NCBI GenBank assembly: GCA_945870115.1
Contig: CAMBRH010000098.1
Span: 1 to 10,990, forward strand
DNA: 10,990 nucleotides
Direction of reading: 5' to 3'
From: Chitinophaga pinensis
GTDB lineage: Bacteria; Bacteroidota; Bacteroidia; Flavobacteriales_D; Crocinitomicaceae
The notes beneath the pieces are model-generated. The model had not been told where the DNA came from. It worked only from the letters and a program-made list of their open reading frames with translations, and did no database searches. Made by a program: the position numbers and the translations under genes. How positions within the stretch are numbered: position 1 is the first letter of the stretch; each line of letters begins with the position of its first letter. Positions 1-6,103 of the stretch are shown piece by piece.

Positions 1-608
1 TTTTCTTTGTTGTAATCGTAAATTTTATTGGCACCCAAAGATTTAATCAACTCTAAGTTTTTTGTGTTACAAACCGCAGTAATATCTGCTTTTAAATAGT
101 TAGCTAATTGTAAGGCAGCACTTCCAATTGATCCTGTTGTACCGTTGATTAAAATTTTAGGATTCTTTGTGAAATCAACTTTTTTCAAGTAATTGTATGC
201 CAAATACAAACCTTCAGAAATTGCGCCTGCTTCTTCAAAAGTCATGTTTTCGGGCATGTGCGTGATCGCTTTTTTTTCGTCAACGCAAACATATTCTGCA
301 TGAGTTCCGTAATTGAAAGTATTTAATCCAAAAACCTTATCTCCGACCTTAAATTCAGTTACATTTTTTCCGAATGCTTCAATTTCGCCCGCTAATTCTG
401 TTCCTAAAATGGTTTTTTTTGGTTTAAAAATTCCTGCAAATAAATACACGATTAAATACTCTGGTCTGCGAAAACCAGTATCTGTTCTATTTACAGTTGT
501 GGCGTGAATTTTAATCAAAACTTCATTGTCTTTTGGAAATGGTTTTGGAACATCGATTACATGTAAAACTTCTGGCGGACCATAAATTGTATTGACACTT
601 GCTTTCAT
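1..608 (-). CDS. Medium-chain NAD(P)H oxidoreductase, quinone-reductase-like, C-terminus cut by window edge
   Basis: About 202 codons are visible from the ATG at 608; the frame stays open to the left edge, so the C-terminal part is missing. The N-terminus (MKASVNTIYGPPEVLHV) is the usual start of zinc-independent medium-chain dehydrogenases. It is followed by a GroES-like domain with GTELAGEIEAFG and KVGDKVFG, then the start of a Rossmann fold with the nucleotide-binding motif NGTTGSIGSAALQLA (about residues 155-169), of the GxxGxxG type. The structural-zinc four-cysteine lobe of alcohol dehydrogenases is absent, which favours a cytoplasmic NADPH:quinone oxidoreductase or enone reductase; the substrate cannot be told. 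It starts 16 bases after the 359-residue lipoprotein gene and may be co-transcribed with it. Family assignment is firm, function is generic. Confidence 0.88.
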   Translation of the reverse strand, partial: MKASVNTIYGPPEVLHVIDVPKPFPKDNEVLIKIHATTVNRTDTGFRRPEYLIVYLFAGIFKPKKTILGTELAGEIEAFGKNVTEFKVGDKVFGLNTFNYGTHAEYVCVDEKKAITHMPENMTFEEAGAISEGLYLAYNYLKKVDFTKNPKILINGTTGSIGSAALQLANYLKADITAVCNTKNLELIKSLGANKIYDYNKE

Positions 609-624
609 ATTTTTTAAAAAAAGT

Positions 625-1704
625 TTAGGGGATTGTAAAATTAATTTCGCAGGAACTTGCAGTATTTCCAGTTTCGGATAAAGTGAAAGTTGTATTTGCT
701 GTACTTATCCAATCTCCAGAATTAATCGTGTTATTTCCATCTTTGTCATAAAATGCGTAGTAATAATATGTTCCAGGATGCATGTAATTAAAAACAAAAT
801 TTTGGTCATTTGAATTCAAAATTACATAGCGAGAACGGTATTTTAGATTTGCTTGATTGAACGAAAATCCTGAAAAAAGTGGCTGTGTTGTGATTACTAA
901 AAATACTTTTTTTGCTGGATCAGGAGAATAGGAACTAAAAAAACTGTATGAAGCCGTTGTTTTACCTAAATAAGGTTGTGTGTTTTCTGGATACGGATCT
1001 TGTGCAGGAATTCCTGACATAGCATAATAAATTGTTTCTGTTAAACCTGAAAAACTGGTAGAAAAATCTTTCGTTAAAGTCTTTTTTGGAAAGGAAAAAT
1101 GATTGACAGTATTTACTGTAGAACTTGCATCTTGAAGTTTTGCACTCCAAGTCATGTGTAAAGTCGCTGTTGCTTGCGTGTTACTTTTATTGGTATAAGA
1201 TTTAAGGTACAAACTGTCTGCGCTAAAAATCACTTCTGAAAATGCTCGATTTTTGCCTTTGATGATTTCAGAAAAACGATAATATGAATTTGTTGCACCT
1301 TCAGAAACGCTATCGGCAATCAAATATGAAACACGTTTCAAACCATTAAATGAACCACCATTTCTGAAAGCAAGTCTGTACTCATTTTTATATTTGACTA
1401 CAAAAAATGACATAAAAATATCATTCAATGTATCCAATTCATTTTTTGCAGAAACTTGATTTTCTGAATTTGGTCTAAAATCTACAATCCATTCTGAATA
1501 TCCACCAAGTGGAGTAGTGGAAGTGACTGGACCATTCCAAATTCCCTTGATTTTAGTTAATAATCCAAAAGCCAAAGTATTGCTGATATCGGCATATTGA
1601 GAAGGTGTTTCAATAAGAGGCTCTTCATCAACAGCTTTATCTTTTTTGCAACTTAAAAATACTGTTGAGATTAATAATAATAAAAATAAAATTAGGTGTT
1701 TCAT
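625..1704 (-). CDS. Hypothetical lipoprotein with an EF-hand-like calcium-binding loop
   Basis: The 359-residue protein begins with a lipoprotein signal peptide (hydrophobic residues 4-17, lipobox FLSC, lipidated Cys19) followed by a charged tail KKDKAVDEE, so it should be anchored in the outer membrane or periplasm. I do not recognise a named family. Residues about 50-190 are rich in alternating beta-strand-like segments and begin with KIKGIWNGPV, which recalls the G-x-W start of lipocalin-like barrels; this is weak. Near the C-terminus, residues 320-331 (DKDGNNTINSGD) fit a 12-residue EF-hand loop with D1, D3, N5, T7, N9, D12 and Ile at position 8, but they sit among beta-like sequence rather than between helices. 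The gene lies 21 bases after the 212-residue secreted protein gene and 16 bases before the oxidoreductase, consistent with a shared transcript. Confidence 0.75.
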   Translation of the reverse strand: MKHLILFLLLLISTVFLSCKKDKAVDEEPLIETPSQYADISNTLAFGLLTKIKGIWNGPVTSTTPLGGYSEWIVDFRPNSENQVSAKNELDTLNDIFMSFFVVKYKNEYRLAFRNGGSFNGLKRVSYLIADSVSEGATNSYYRFSEIIKGKNRAFSEVIFSADSLYLKSYTNKSNTQATATLHMTWSAKLQDASSTVNTVNHFSFPKKTLTKDFSTSFSGLTETIYYAMSGIPAQDPYPENTQPYLGKTTASYSFFSSYSPDPAKKVFLVITTQPLFSGFSFNQANLKYRSRYVILNSNDQNFVFNYMHPGTYYYYAFYDKDGNNTINSGDWISTANTTFTLSETGNTASSCEINFTIP

Positions 1705-1725
1705 TAAAATAATTTTAATTCAAAT

Positions 1726-2364
1726 TTAATTTCCCCATGTTTCTAAAATGTTTTTCTTCCACATTTTTTCTGCATAAGTTCTAAATTCTTTTGGTGCGTT
1801 TTTAAATGCCTTATCAAAAGTATATTTTCCGCCATACGTTTCAGTTTCTGAAAGAACAACTTTGTTTTCGCCACGCATCGCGAATTTTTTACCATTTTCA
1901 TACATGATCACTTTCATCGAACAGGGACTTACATCGCCATGACATGCAGTTTTGTACATAATCCAAACTTCAGTCTTGCCGTCAGAATTTAAGTCGGTAA
2001 CACTTAACGTATTTTTGATGAAATTTGCGGCAATATCAACAGGACAATCATCAATGCCGTCTTCTATTTTCCACAGAAGTTTTGTTTTTTTGTCTGAAAT
2101 CACAAAATGGTAAGCATAAATTTTTGCACATCGACTGTCTTCGTATTCTGAATTTTCGTCTTTGTATTCGCCTGTCTCGGTTGTAAGAACAATGTTTTTT
2201 CCGTTTTCATCTTCCCAAGAAATTGCATTTTTCACTTTTCCTTCAAATGTAATGTCCTTTGGAATTTTATTTGTTTCAAGTTTTGACGTTTTTATTTGTG
2301 CAAATGTTGAAATCGAGCACAACAGTGTGAATGTTAAGAATTTAATTTTAATTGAAAGTTTCAT
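1726..2364 (-). CDS. Secreted protein with FG-GAP/VCBS-like calcium loop, Bacteroidota-specific
   Basis: The 212-residue protein has a Sec signal peptide (about residues 1-22, ending TFA before Gln23), so it is exported to the periplasm or beyond. The central part contains VTDLNSDGKTEVWIMY (residues 122-137); DLNSDGKTE matches the D-x-N/D-x-D-G calcium loop of FG-GAP/VCBS-type repeats. It is followed by YKTACHGDVSPCSMKVIMYE and KKFAMRGENKV. Four cysteines (79, 107, 141, 148) could form disulfides. The wording resembles a Bacteroidota family that databases label M949_RS01915, linked by name to surface polysaccharide synthesis in Riemerella; this is from memory and unverified, and nothing in the sequence shows an enzyme activity. 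A TATATTTG minus-7 box lies 36 bases upstream, so it is probably the first gene of the unit running to the left edge. Confidence 0.72.
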   Translation of the reverse strand: MKLSIKIKFLTFTLLCSISTFAQIKTSKLETNKIPKDITFEGKVKNAISWEDENGKNIVLTTETGEYKDENSEYEDSRCAKIYAYHFVISDKKTKLLWKIEDGIDDCPVDIAANFIKNTLSVTDLNSDGKTEVWIMYKTACHGDVSPCSMKVIMYENGKKFAMRGENKVVLSETETYGGKYTFDKAFKNAPKEFRTYAEKMWKKNILETWGN

Positions 2365-2399
2365 ATTATGGTTTTTTAGGTAAAATGTGAAAGAAATAT

Positions 2400-2407
2400 C
2401 AAATATA
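2400..2407 (-). promoter_or_regulatory. Minus-7 box of a Bacteroidota-type promoter for the 212-residue secreted protein
   Basis: Read on the minus strand this is TATATTTG, an exact match to the Bacteroidota minus-7 consensus TAnnTTTG. It would give a leader of roughly 30 bases before the ATG at 2364. No clear TTTG minus-33 partner is seen 19-21 bases upstream; that region lies inside the end of the preceding acetyltransferase gene. It is the same octamer as in two other promoters of this window (4330 and 7154). Confidence 0.5.
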
Positions 2408-2412
2408 CTTTT

Positions 2413-2919
2413 TTATTTCCAATTTACTTTTCTTAAAATATACCTTCTATCAAAACAATTATCTTCAGGATTAAAAAATTCTTTTTCAAGCGTCATAAAT
2501 TTTGATAATATCTTGATTGAACTTTTATTTTCTAAATTTACATCAGCTGTGACTATCTCAGATTTTAAATTATAAAAAACAAAATCAATTAATGCTTTTG
2601 CAATTTCAGTACCAAATCCAAAATTCCAAAACTTTTCTCGAAGTTGGTAGCCAATTTCATCTTGATTGGATTCATTTTTCATTATTCCGCAACATCCCAT
2701 TAATTCCAGATTTTCTTTTTTAGTTAAAGCCCAGATTTTTTTAGTTGAATTTTGCTCAAGATTTATTAACGTTTTTAACTCTAAGTCACTTTCTATTTTG
2801 CTTAATGTTTTTCTAGGCAATAATTTTGCAACATTAATATTTCTTTTCAAATCGAAAAATAATTCATCATCTTCAATTTCCAATTTTCGAACTAAAAGTC
2901 TTTCTGTTTCAAAAATCAT
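2413..2919 (-). CDS. GNAT N-acetyltransferase, RimJ/RimL-like
   Basis: The 168-residue cytoplasmic protein has the full layout of the RimJ/RimL (Acetyltransf_3) branch of GNAT enzymes, which transfer acetyl from acetyl-CoA to an amine. It opens with IFETERLLVRKLEIED (residues 2-17), has IGYQLREKFWNFGFGTEIAKAL (residues 89-110) as beta4 plus the acetyl-CoA pyrophosphate-binding motif A, and VNLENKSSIKILSKF (127-141) in place of the usual N-x-x-S-x-x-x-L-E-K-x-G-F. Motif A reads NFGFGTE, slightly off the common W-x-x-G-Y/F-A/G-T-E. The substrate is not predictable. The ATG overlaps the stop of the DUF6629 gene by ATGA, so translation is probably coupled; it is the last gene of that three-gene set, with no clear terminator after it. 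Confidence 0.85.
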   Translation of the reverse strand: MIFETERLLVRKLEIEDDELFFDLKRNINVAKLLPRKTLSKIESDLELKTLINLEQNSTKKIWALTKKENLELMGCCGIMKNESNQDEIGYQLREKFWNFGFGTEIAKALIDFVFYNLKSEIVTADVNLENKSSIKILSKFMTLEKEFFNPEDNCFDRRYILRKVNWK

Positions 2920-3569
2920 AATTTTTGGTTTAATTTTTCTTTCTCATTTATCACTAAATAAATTATTACACTGATAATGGAAGCGAAAAAGCACCATACT
3001 GAAATCAAAAATTCTTTATAGAAAAAAGCAGAAATTGAGAACGAGATTAAAGATGCAAGACCTAAAATCCACATTTTTTTTGAATGCGAAATAAAAGGAG
3101 GAATTAAGATTGCAAGCCCATAAAAAACAATGCTGGCATACAAAAGAGTTGTTGGGTAAAATTGTCTATAAAAAACGTGATGACCAATAATTTCAGCTTT
3201 TATGGGGTAAAACAGCAAACAATATCCGAAATAAGAAGCGCATAAAAATCCAATTATTACAAGGCTTTTTTGATAAATAGTTCTTGATTTTTTTTTGTCA
3301 AAAAGCATAATTGCTAGTGGAACAAGAAAAGGCCAAAAGACTTGGGCGAAGAAAATAAAAATGTGAGCCAGAATATTTTGTAAAAGCAAATAATCATTGT
3401 TTGGAATGATTAACCACAAAATACCCTCAGAAACTTGTTGAATTGCGAATAAAAATGGAATACTAGCAAATAAATAGTCTTTTGGCTGTTTTACTTTTTT
3501 GATAGTTATAACTCCAATGGTTGATAAAATAATTCCGGCGCCAAAACTTGCACTAGCTGAAAAACACAT
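2916..3569 (-). CDS. DUF6629-type seven-helix membrane protein
   Basis: The 217-residue protein begins with MCFSASASFGAG, the hallmark start of the DUF6629 family as I recall it. Hydrophobic segments at about residues 8-23, 32-52, 64-89, 103-121, 138-158, 166-184 and 188-206 give seven predicted membrane helices, followed by a short lysine-rich tail (EKEKLNQKL) that is likely cytoplasmic. Conserved-looking polar residues inside helices include Gln44, Gln45 and Glu48 (AIQQVSEGILW) and the segment QVFWPF (76-81). No function is established for the family to my knowledge; a transport or sensing role would be a guess. It starts 7 bases after the upstream lipoprotein gene and overlaps the downstream acetyltransferase by 4 bases, so the three are very likely one operon. 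Confidence 0.82.
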   Translation of the reverse strand: MCFSASASFGAGIILSTIGVITIKKVKQPKDYLFASIPFLFAIQQVSEGILWLIIPNNDYLLLQNILAHIFIFFAQVFWPFLVPLAIMLFDKKKSRTIYQKSLVIIGFLCASYFGYCLLFYPIKAEIIGHHVFYRQFYPTTLLYASIVFYGLAILIPPFISHSKKMWILGLASLISFSISAFFYKEFLISVWCFFASIISVIIYLVINEKEKLNQKL

Positions 3570-3576
3570 ATTTAAT

Positions 3577-4041
3577 TTATTTAATGGTTAATTCAATATT
3601 TCCTTTTGTTTTTTTGAAATACATATCAAAATTTTCAGGTTGAATAAAGATAATATTATTTTTTGAAACAATTTCAATTGATTGCAAATTAAAAATTCTA
3701 TCGTTTATGAATTTTTGAGAATGATTTGAATAATGATCGTTACTTAATTGACCAAATTTCAATATGCTTTTTGCTGGAACTTTAATTTCAACGCCATATT
3801 TAGAGGAGTCTAAATCTTTGGTTAATAGCTGTTTTTCCCAATCTATATTAAGTTTCTTTGTCGCTTTGTAAATAGCTGGAATTTCTTCAAAAATTGTGAA
3901 ACTACTATTTTGGGATAATTTATATTTTACTGTAATTTCAGAATTTGAATTGTTTTTAATGACGAAATATTCTTGCCATGAACAAGAAGTTAAGCTTAAA
4001 ACACCAAGTAAAAAGCAATATTTCCAAATTTTAAGTTTCAT
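3577..4041 (-). CDS. Small hypothetical lipoprotein
   Basis: The 154-residue protein carries a lipoprotein signal peptide: basic start MKLKIWK, hydrophobic core at residues 8-17, and lipobox LTSC with lipidated Cys20. The mature part starts SWQEYFVIKNNSNSEITVKYK, then alternates short polar and beta-branched segments with no recognisable motif, ending in ELTIK. The phrase VIKNNSNSEITVKYKL suggests an immunoglobulin-like or other small beta-sandwich fold, which is only an impression. It is the first gene of the set continuing with the DUF6629 membrane protein after 7 bases. Its ATG is only about 20 bases from the cold-shock gene terminator, leaving almost no room for a separate promoter. Function unknown. 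Confidence 0.7.
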   Translation of the reverse strand: MKLKIWKYCFLLGVLSLTSCSWQEYFVIKNNSNSEITVKYKLSQNSSFTIFEEIPAIYKATKKLNIDWEKQLLTKDLDSSKYGVEIKVPAKSILKFGQLSNDHYSNHSQKFINDRIFNLQSIEIVSKNNIIFIQPENFDMYFKKTKGNIELTIK

Positions 4042-4061
4042 AAATAACTATTTAAGGCAAT

Positions 4062-4094
4062 AAAAAAGCCAATCATTTCTGATTGGCTTTTTTT
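4062..4094 (-). terminator. Intrinsic terminator of the cold-shock gene, symmetrical
   Basis: A perfect 8-bp stem GCCAATCA (4068-4075) / TGATTGGC (4080-4087) with a 4-base loop is flanked by six A on the left and seven T on the right. Read on the minus strand this is a GC-containing hairpin followed by a U-run, 20 bases after the cold-shock stop codon. The A/T flanks extend the stem and would also work on the plus strand, but no plus-strand gene runs into it. Confidence 0.88.
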
Positions 4095-4114
4095 GAAGAA
4101 AATTAAATATATAA

Positions 4115-4306
4115 TTAGATAACTTTTACATTCACTGCGTTTAATCCTTTTTTACCATCTTGTAATTCGAATTCAACTGTGTCACCCTCACGGATTTCAT
4201 CAACTAATCCAGAGATGTGTACGAAATGATCTTTTCCTGATCCTTCTTCACTAATAAAACCAAAACCTTTTGTCTCATTGAAGAATTTTACTGTTCCTTT
4301 ATTCAT
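4115..4306 (-). CDS. Cold-shock domain protein, CspA family
   Basis: The 63-residue protein is a single cold-shock domain, a small five-stranded barrel that binds single-stranded RNA and DNA and acts as an RNA chaperone in the cytoplasm. It starts MNKGTVKFFNETKGFGFI, with RNP1 KGFGFI (residues 13-18), and has RNP2 as HFVHI (27-31); the C-terminal strand KKGLNAVNVKV is intact. Length is near the usual 65-70. The gene is monocistronic: it has its own minus-7 box 24 bases upstream and a strong terminator 20 bases downstream. With a leader of only about 18-20 bases, it lacks room for the long temperature-sensing 5' UTR known for E. coli cspA. Whether it responds to cold cannot be told from the sequence. 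Confidence 0.96.
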   Translation of the reverse strand: MNKGTVKFFNETKGFGFISEEGSGKDHFVHISGLVDEIREGDTVEFELQDGKKGLNAVNVKVI

Positions 4307-4329
4307 GTTATTTTTTATTAAATATGATG

Positions 4330-4337
4330 CAAATATA
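4330..4337 (-). promoter_or_regulatory. Minus-7 box of the cold-shock gene promoter
   Basis: On the minus strand this reads TATATTTG followed by CATC, an exact TAnnTTTG match. The predicted transcript starts about 18-20 bases before the ATG. A TTTG lies only 14 bases upstream, shorter than the usual 19-21. Directly upstream of the box is a 12-bp perfect palindrome TCAAATATTTGA (4340-4351), which would sit between the two promoter elements and could be an operator. Confidence 0.6.
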
Positions 4338-4462
4338 AATCAAATATTTGACAAAAGCATTGTTTTGATAAAATATTATTTTTTTTCGTTAAAATAAGTT
4401 TTTTTGTAGCTGAATTTTCATTTTCAGTTTTATTAAGTTTTGCTAAAAGGTTTTTTTAAAAA

Positions 4463-4930
4463 TTAATTCAAGAACCAAATTGTTCCGTTTAAAACGGAGG
4501 CAAAACTCACCCATAATAAATAGGGAATTTGAAGGTAAGCTGCAGTTTTATTTATTTTTCTAAAAATTAAAATCATGCTCAAGATAGCGATCCAAATTAA
4601 AATAATTTCAATAAATGCTAAACCAAGCAATTGATATTTAAAGAACAAAAAGCTCCAAAAGAAATTTAGGAATAATTGGCTGATAAAAATAATAACTGCA
4701 TTTTTTTTCAATGATGATTTGGGACTTTGAAGAATCATAAACAGTGAAATACCCATCAAAAGGTACAAAAAAGTCCAAACCGGACCAAAAAGATAGTTTG
4801 GTGGATTAAAACTTGGCTTTTGAATGGTTAAATACCAGTCGTTAACACCACTTGCTGTTGTAATTCCACCAATTGCACCAATTGAAAGGGGAATAAGAAT
4901 GCATAAAATTAATTTGAGTGCTGTTTTCAT
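4463..4930 (-). CDS. tspO: TspO/MBR family tryptophan-rich membrane protein
   Basis: The 155-residue protein is a five-helix TspO (translocator protein / peripheral benzodiazepine receptor) homologue in the inner membrane. Diagnostic segments are all present: a glycine-rich first helix (IGAIGGITT), W32 followed by KPSFNPPN (residues 38-45), GPVWTFLYLLMG (49-60), QLFLNFFWSFLFF (85-97), and IPYLLWVSFASVLN (135-148) in the last helix. Members bind porphyrins and other tetrapyrroles and are tied to stress and tetrapyrrole handling in other bacteria; the ligand here is unknown. It lies 51 bases after the long GNAT gene and about 156 bases before the cold-shock gene, so it is probably a single gene. 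The stretch after its stop has no strong terminator. Confidence 0.93.
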   Translation of the reverse strand: MKTALKLILCILIPLSIGAIGGITTASGVNDWYLTIQKPSFNPPNYLFGPVWTFLYLLMGISLFMILQSPKSSLKKNAVIIFISQLFLNFFWSFLFFKYQLLGLAFIEIILIWIAILSMILIFRKINKTAAYLQIPYLLWVSFASVLNGTIWFLN

Positions 4931-4953
4931 TATAAAATTTATTATTAATTTTA

Positions 4954-4961
4954 TAAAGATA
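4954..4961 (-). promoter_or_regulatory. Possible minus-7 box for tspO
   Basis: On the minus strand this is TATCTTTA, one base from TAnnTTTG, about 24 bases before the tspO start. No TTTG-like minus-33 element is seen at the right distance. Between it and the start lies an AT-only inverted repeat, TTATAAAATT (4930-4939) / AATTTTATAA (4947-4956), which overlaps this box and reaches the A of the start codon. Confidence 0.28.
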
Positions 4962-4981
4962 CTATTAAAAGTTTAAGGCGT

Positions 4982-6097
4982 TCACGTAAAACTACAATCC
5001 GCATCGCCATCCTGAATTTCAAATTTTGAAGTAAGAATTTCTTCTCCAAAGTCTTTTGAAATAATGTAATTTCGAGTTATTTCCTTTTTATGGAAAGCAA
5101 GTGATTTATTTTGTGAAAAATATGCAGAAATTTCAGTTTGAAAAGTTGTAAATGTGCTAATTTTTAGTTCCAAGATTTGTTGATTTATCACATTTATTAC
5201 GTCAATTAAATTTTCCGAATCGTAATAACCATATGGAATTTTTAAACTATTATTTCTCTTTGCAAAAAGGATGAAAGCAATTAGTTTATTCTGAGAATCA
5301 TAAATTTTTAAAGGTATAAATTCAAAACTATTTTCAACAGAAGAAAAATGATATTTTTTAGATTCAATGGTTTCTGGAGAACTTAGAATCCAAGGATTAT
5401 TTAAAATCCAGTTTAATTCGTCTTTTCCTCTCTTAAAAAGTTCATTTTTTTGTTTCGGTGAAATAAAATCAATAATTTCTTGATCAATTTCGTTTACTTT
5501 TTCAACCCGATAGCTATCGGGTCTTATCTTAGTTGTTTTCGCTTTCTTAAGTGATAGCCTGAGTTTCAAAAATAAATTGACAGTAAAATCGAAAGCTGAT
5601 AAAAGCGGTTTGATTTTCTGAAAAAGTTCTTTTTTTGGAGGTAAAATTTTTTGTAAATCACTTTTCAGATATAGTCTGATTCCTTTTTTGTCGGAAAGTG
5701 GATTAAAAATTTGTGATTTATCGTACAAATATTTAGCTGAATCTGTAAATTCTGTTACCAAAATTCGATTTCCCCAAATATTGAAGCAAGAATCCAATAA
5801 TTTTTGGGCAATTTTTTTACCTCTTTGTTCAGGATTAATCCACAAACAACTGAGCCAAGCGCAATTATCACTTTGTTTGTTAATGAATATTTTATCTGGT
5901 AAAGCACCTAAATATCCAACTAAAATATCATTTTCATAAGCTAAAAAAAGCAGAATATCTTCCTCATTTAATCGAGGATTTTTACAATGAGAATTTGCTC
6001 TGTGTTTTGAAATTGGAATAAAATCTAAATTACGAAAATCTTGACTTTCAACAAAGATTTCCAATTGACTTTTATTAAGATGTTTTATTTCAATCAT
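4982..6097 (-). CDS. Long GNAT-type acetyltransferase, probable two-domain, paired with polysaccharide deacetylase
   Basis: The 371-residue cytoplasmic protein has a GNAT domain at about residues 1-145: ILVGYLGALPDK (58-69) and WLSCLWINPEQRGKKIAQKLLD (81-102), where QRGKKIA is the acetyl-CoA-binding Q/R-x-x-G-x-A/G motif with A in the last place. Residues about 150-200 form a lysine-rich linker. The C-terminal part (about 205-345) has FKRGKDELNWILNNPWI, then a strand pattern LIAFILFAKRNNSLKIPYGYYD that resembles a second, motif-poor GNAT fold; this is inference. The gene starts 6 bases after the polysaccharide deacetylase stop, so the two are very likely one operon, hinting at a shared envelope-glycan substrate. 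The linker codons at 193-198 (PDSYRV) are formed by an 18-bp GC-rich palindrome that looks inserted. Substrate unknown. Confidence 0.8.
   Translation of the reverse strand: MIEIKHLNKSQLEIFVESQDFRNLDFIPISKHRANSHCKNPRLNEEDILLFLAYENDILVGYLGALPDKIFINKQSDNCAWLSCLWINPEQRGKKIAQKLLDSCFNIWGNRILVTEFTDSAKYLYDKSQIFNPLSDKKGIRLYLKSDLQKILPPKKELFQKIKPLLSAFDFTVNLFLKLRLSLKKAKTTKIRPDSYRVEKVNEIDQEIIDFISPKQKNELFKRGKDELNWILNNPWILSSPETIESKKYHFSSVENSFEFIPLKIYDSQNKLIAFILFAKRNNSLKIPYGYYDSENLIDVINVINQQILELKISTFTTFQTEISAYFSQNKSLAFHKKEITRNYIISKDFGEEILTSKFEIQDGDADCSFT
5505..5522. repeat. 18-bp perfect GC-rich palindrome inside a coding sequence
   Basis: ACCCGATAGCTATCGGGT is a perfect 18-bp palindrome; its 16-bp core is 62% GC amid strongly AT-rich sequence. 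It lies in the linker of the long GNAT protein and is read in frame as P193-D-S-Y-R-V198, forcing CCC and CGG codons that look unusual beside the A/T-ending neighbours. I recall this CCCGATAGCTATCGGG core as a recurring palindrome in Flavobacteriia genomes, but cannot check that here. No second copy occurs in this window. Confidence 0.7.
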
Positions 6098-6103
6098 TTA
6101 ATT

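Noticed and set aside
313..507. Plus-strand open frame opposite the oxidoreductase
   Set aside because: It lies fully within the well-supported medium-chain oxidoreductase frame on the minus strand and has no motif of its own.
2666..2974. A 102-codon open frame on the plus strand
   Set aside because: It is antisense to the acetyltransferase and the end of the DUF6629 gene, which have clear family motifs; its composition is that of a mirrored AT-rich gene and it has no promoter or recognisable domain.
4410..4426. CTGAA/TTCAG inverted repeat after tspO as a terminator
   Set aside because: It has only 5 bp with an 8-base AT loop and no adjacent U-run on the minus strand; not above chance in this composition.
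5688..5939. Plus-strand 83-codon open frame
   Set aside because: It is antisense to the GNAT domain of the long acetyltransferase, including its acetyl-CoA motif, and shows no independent features.
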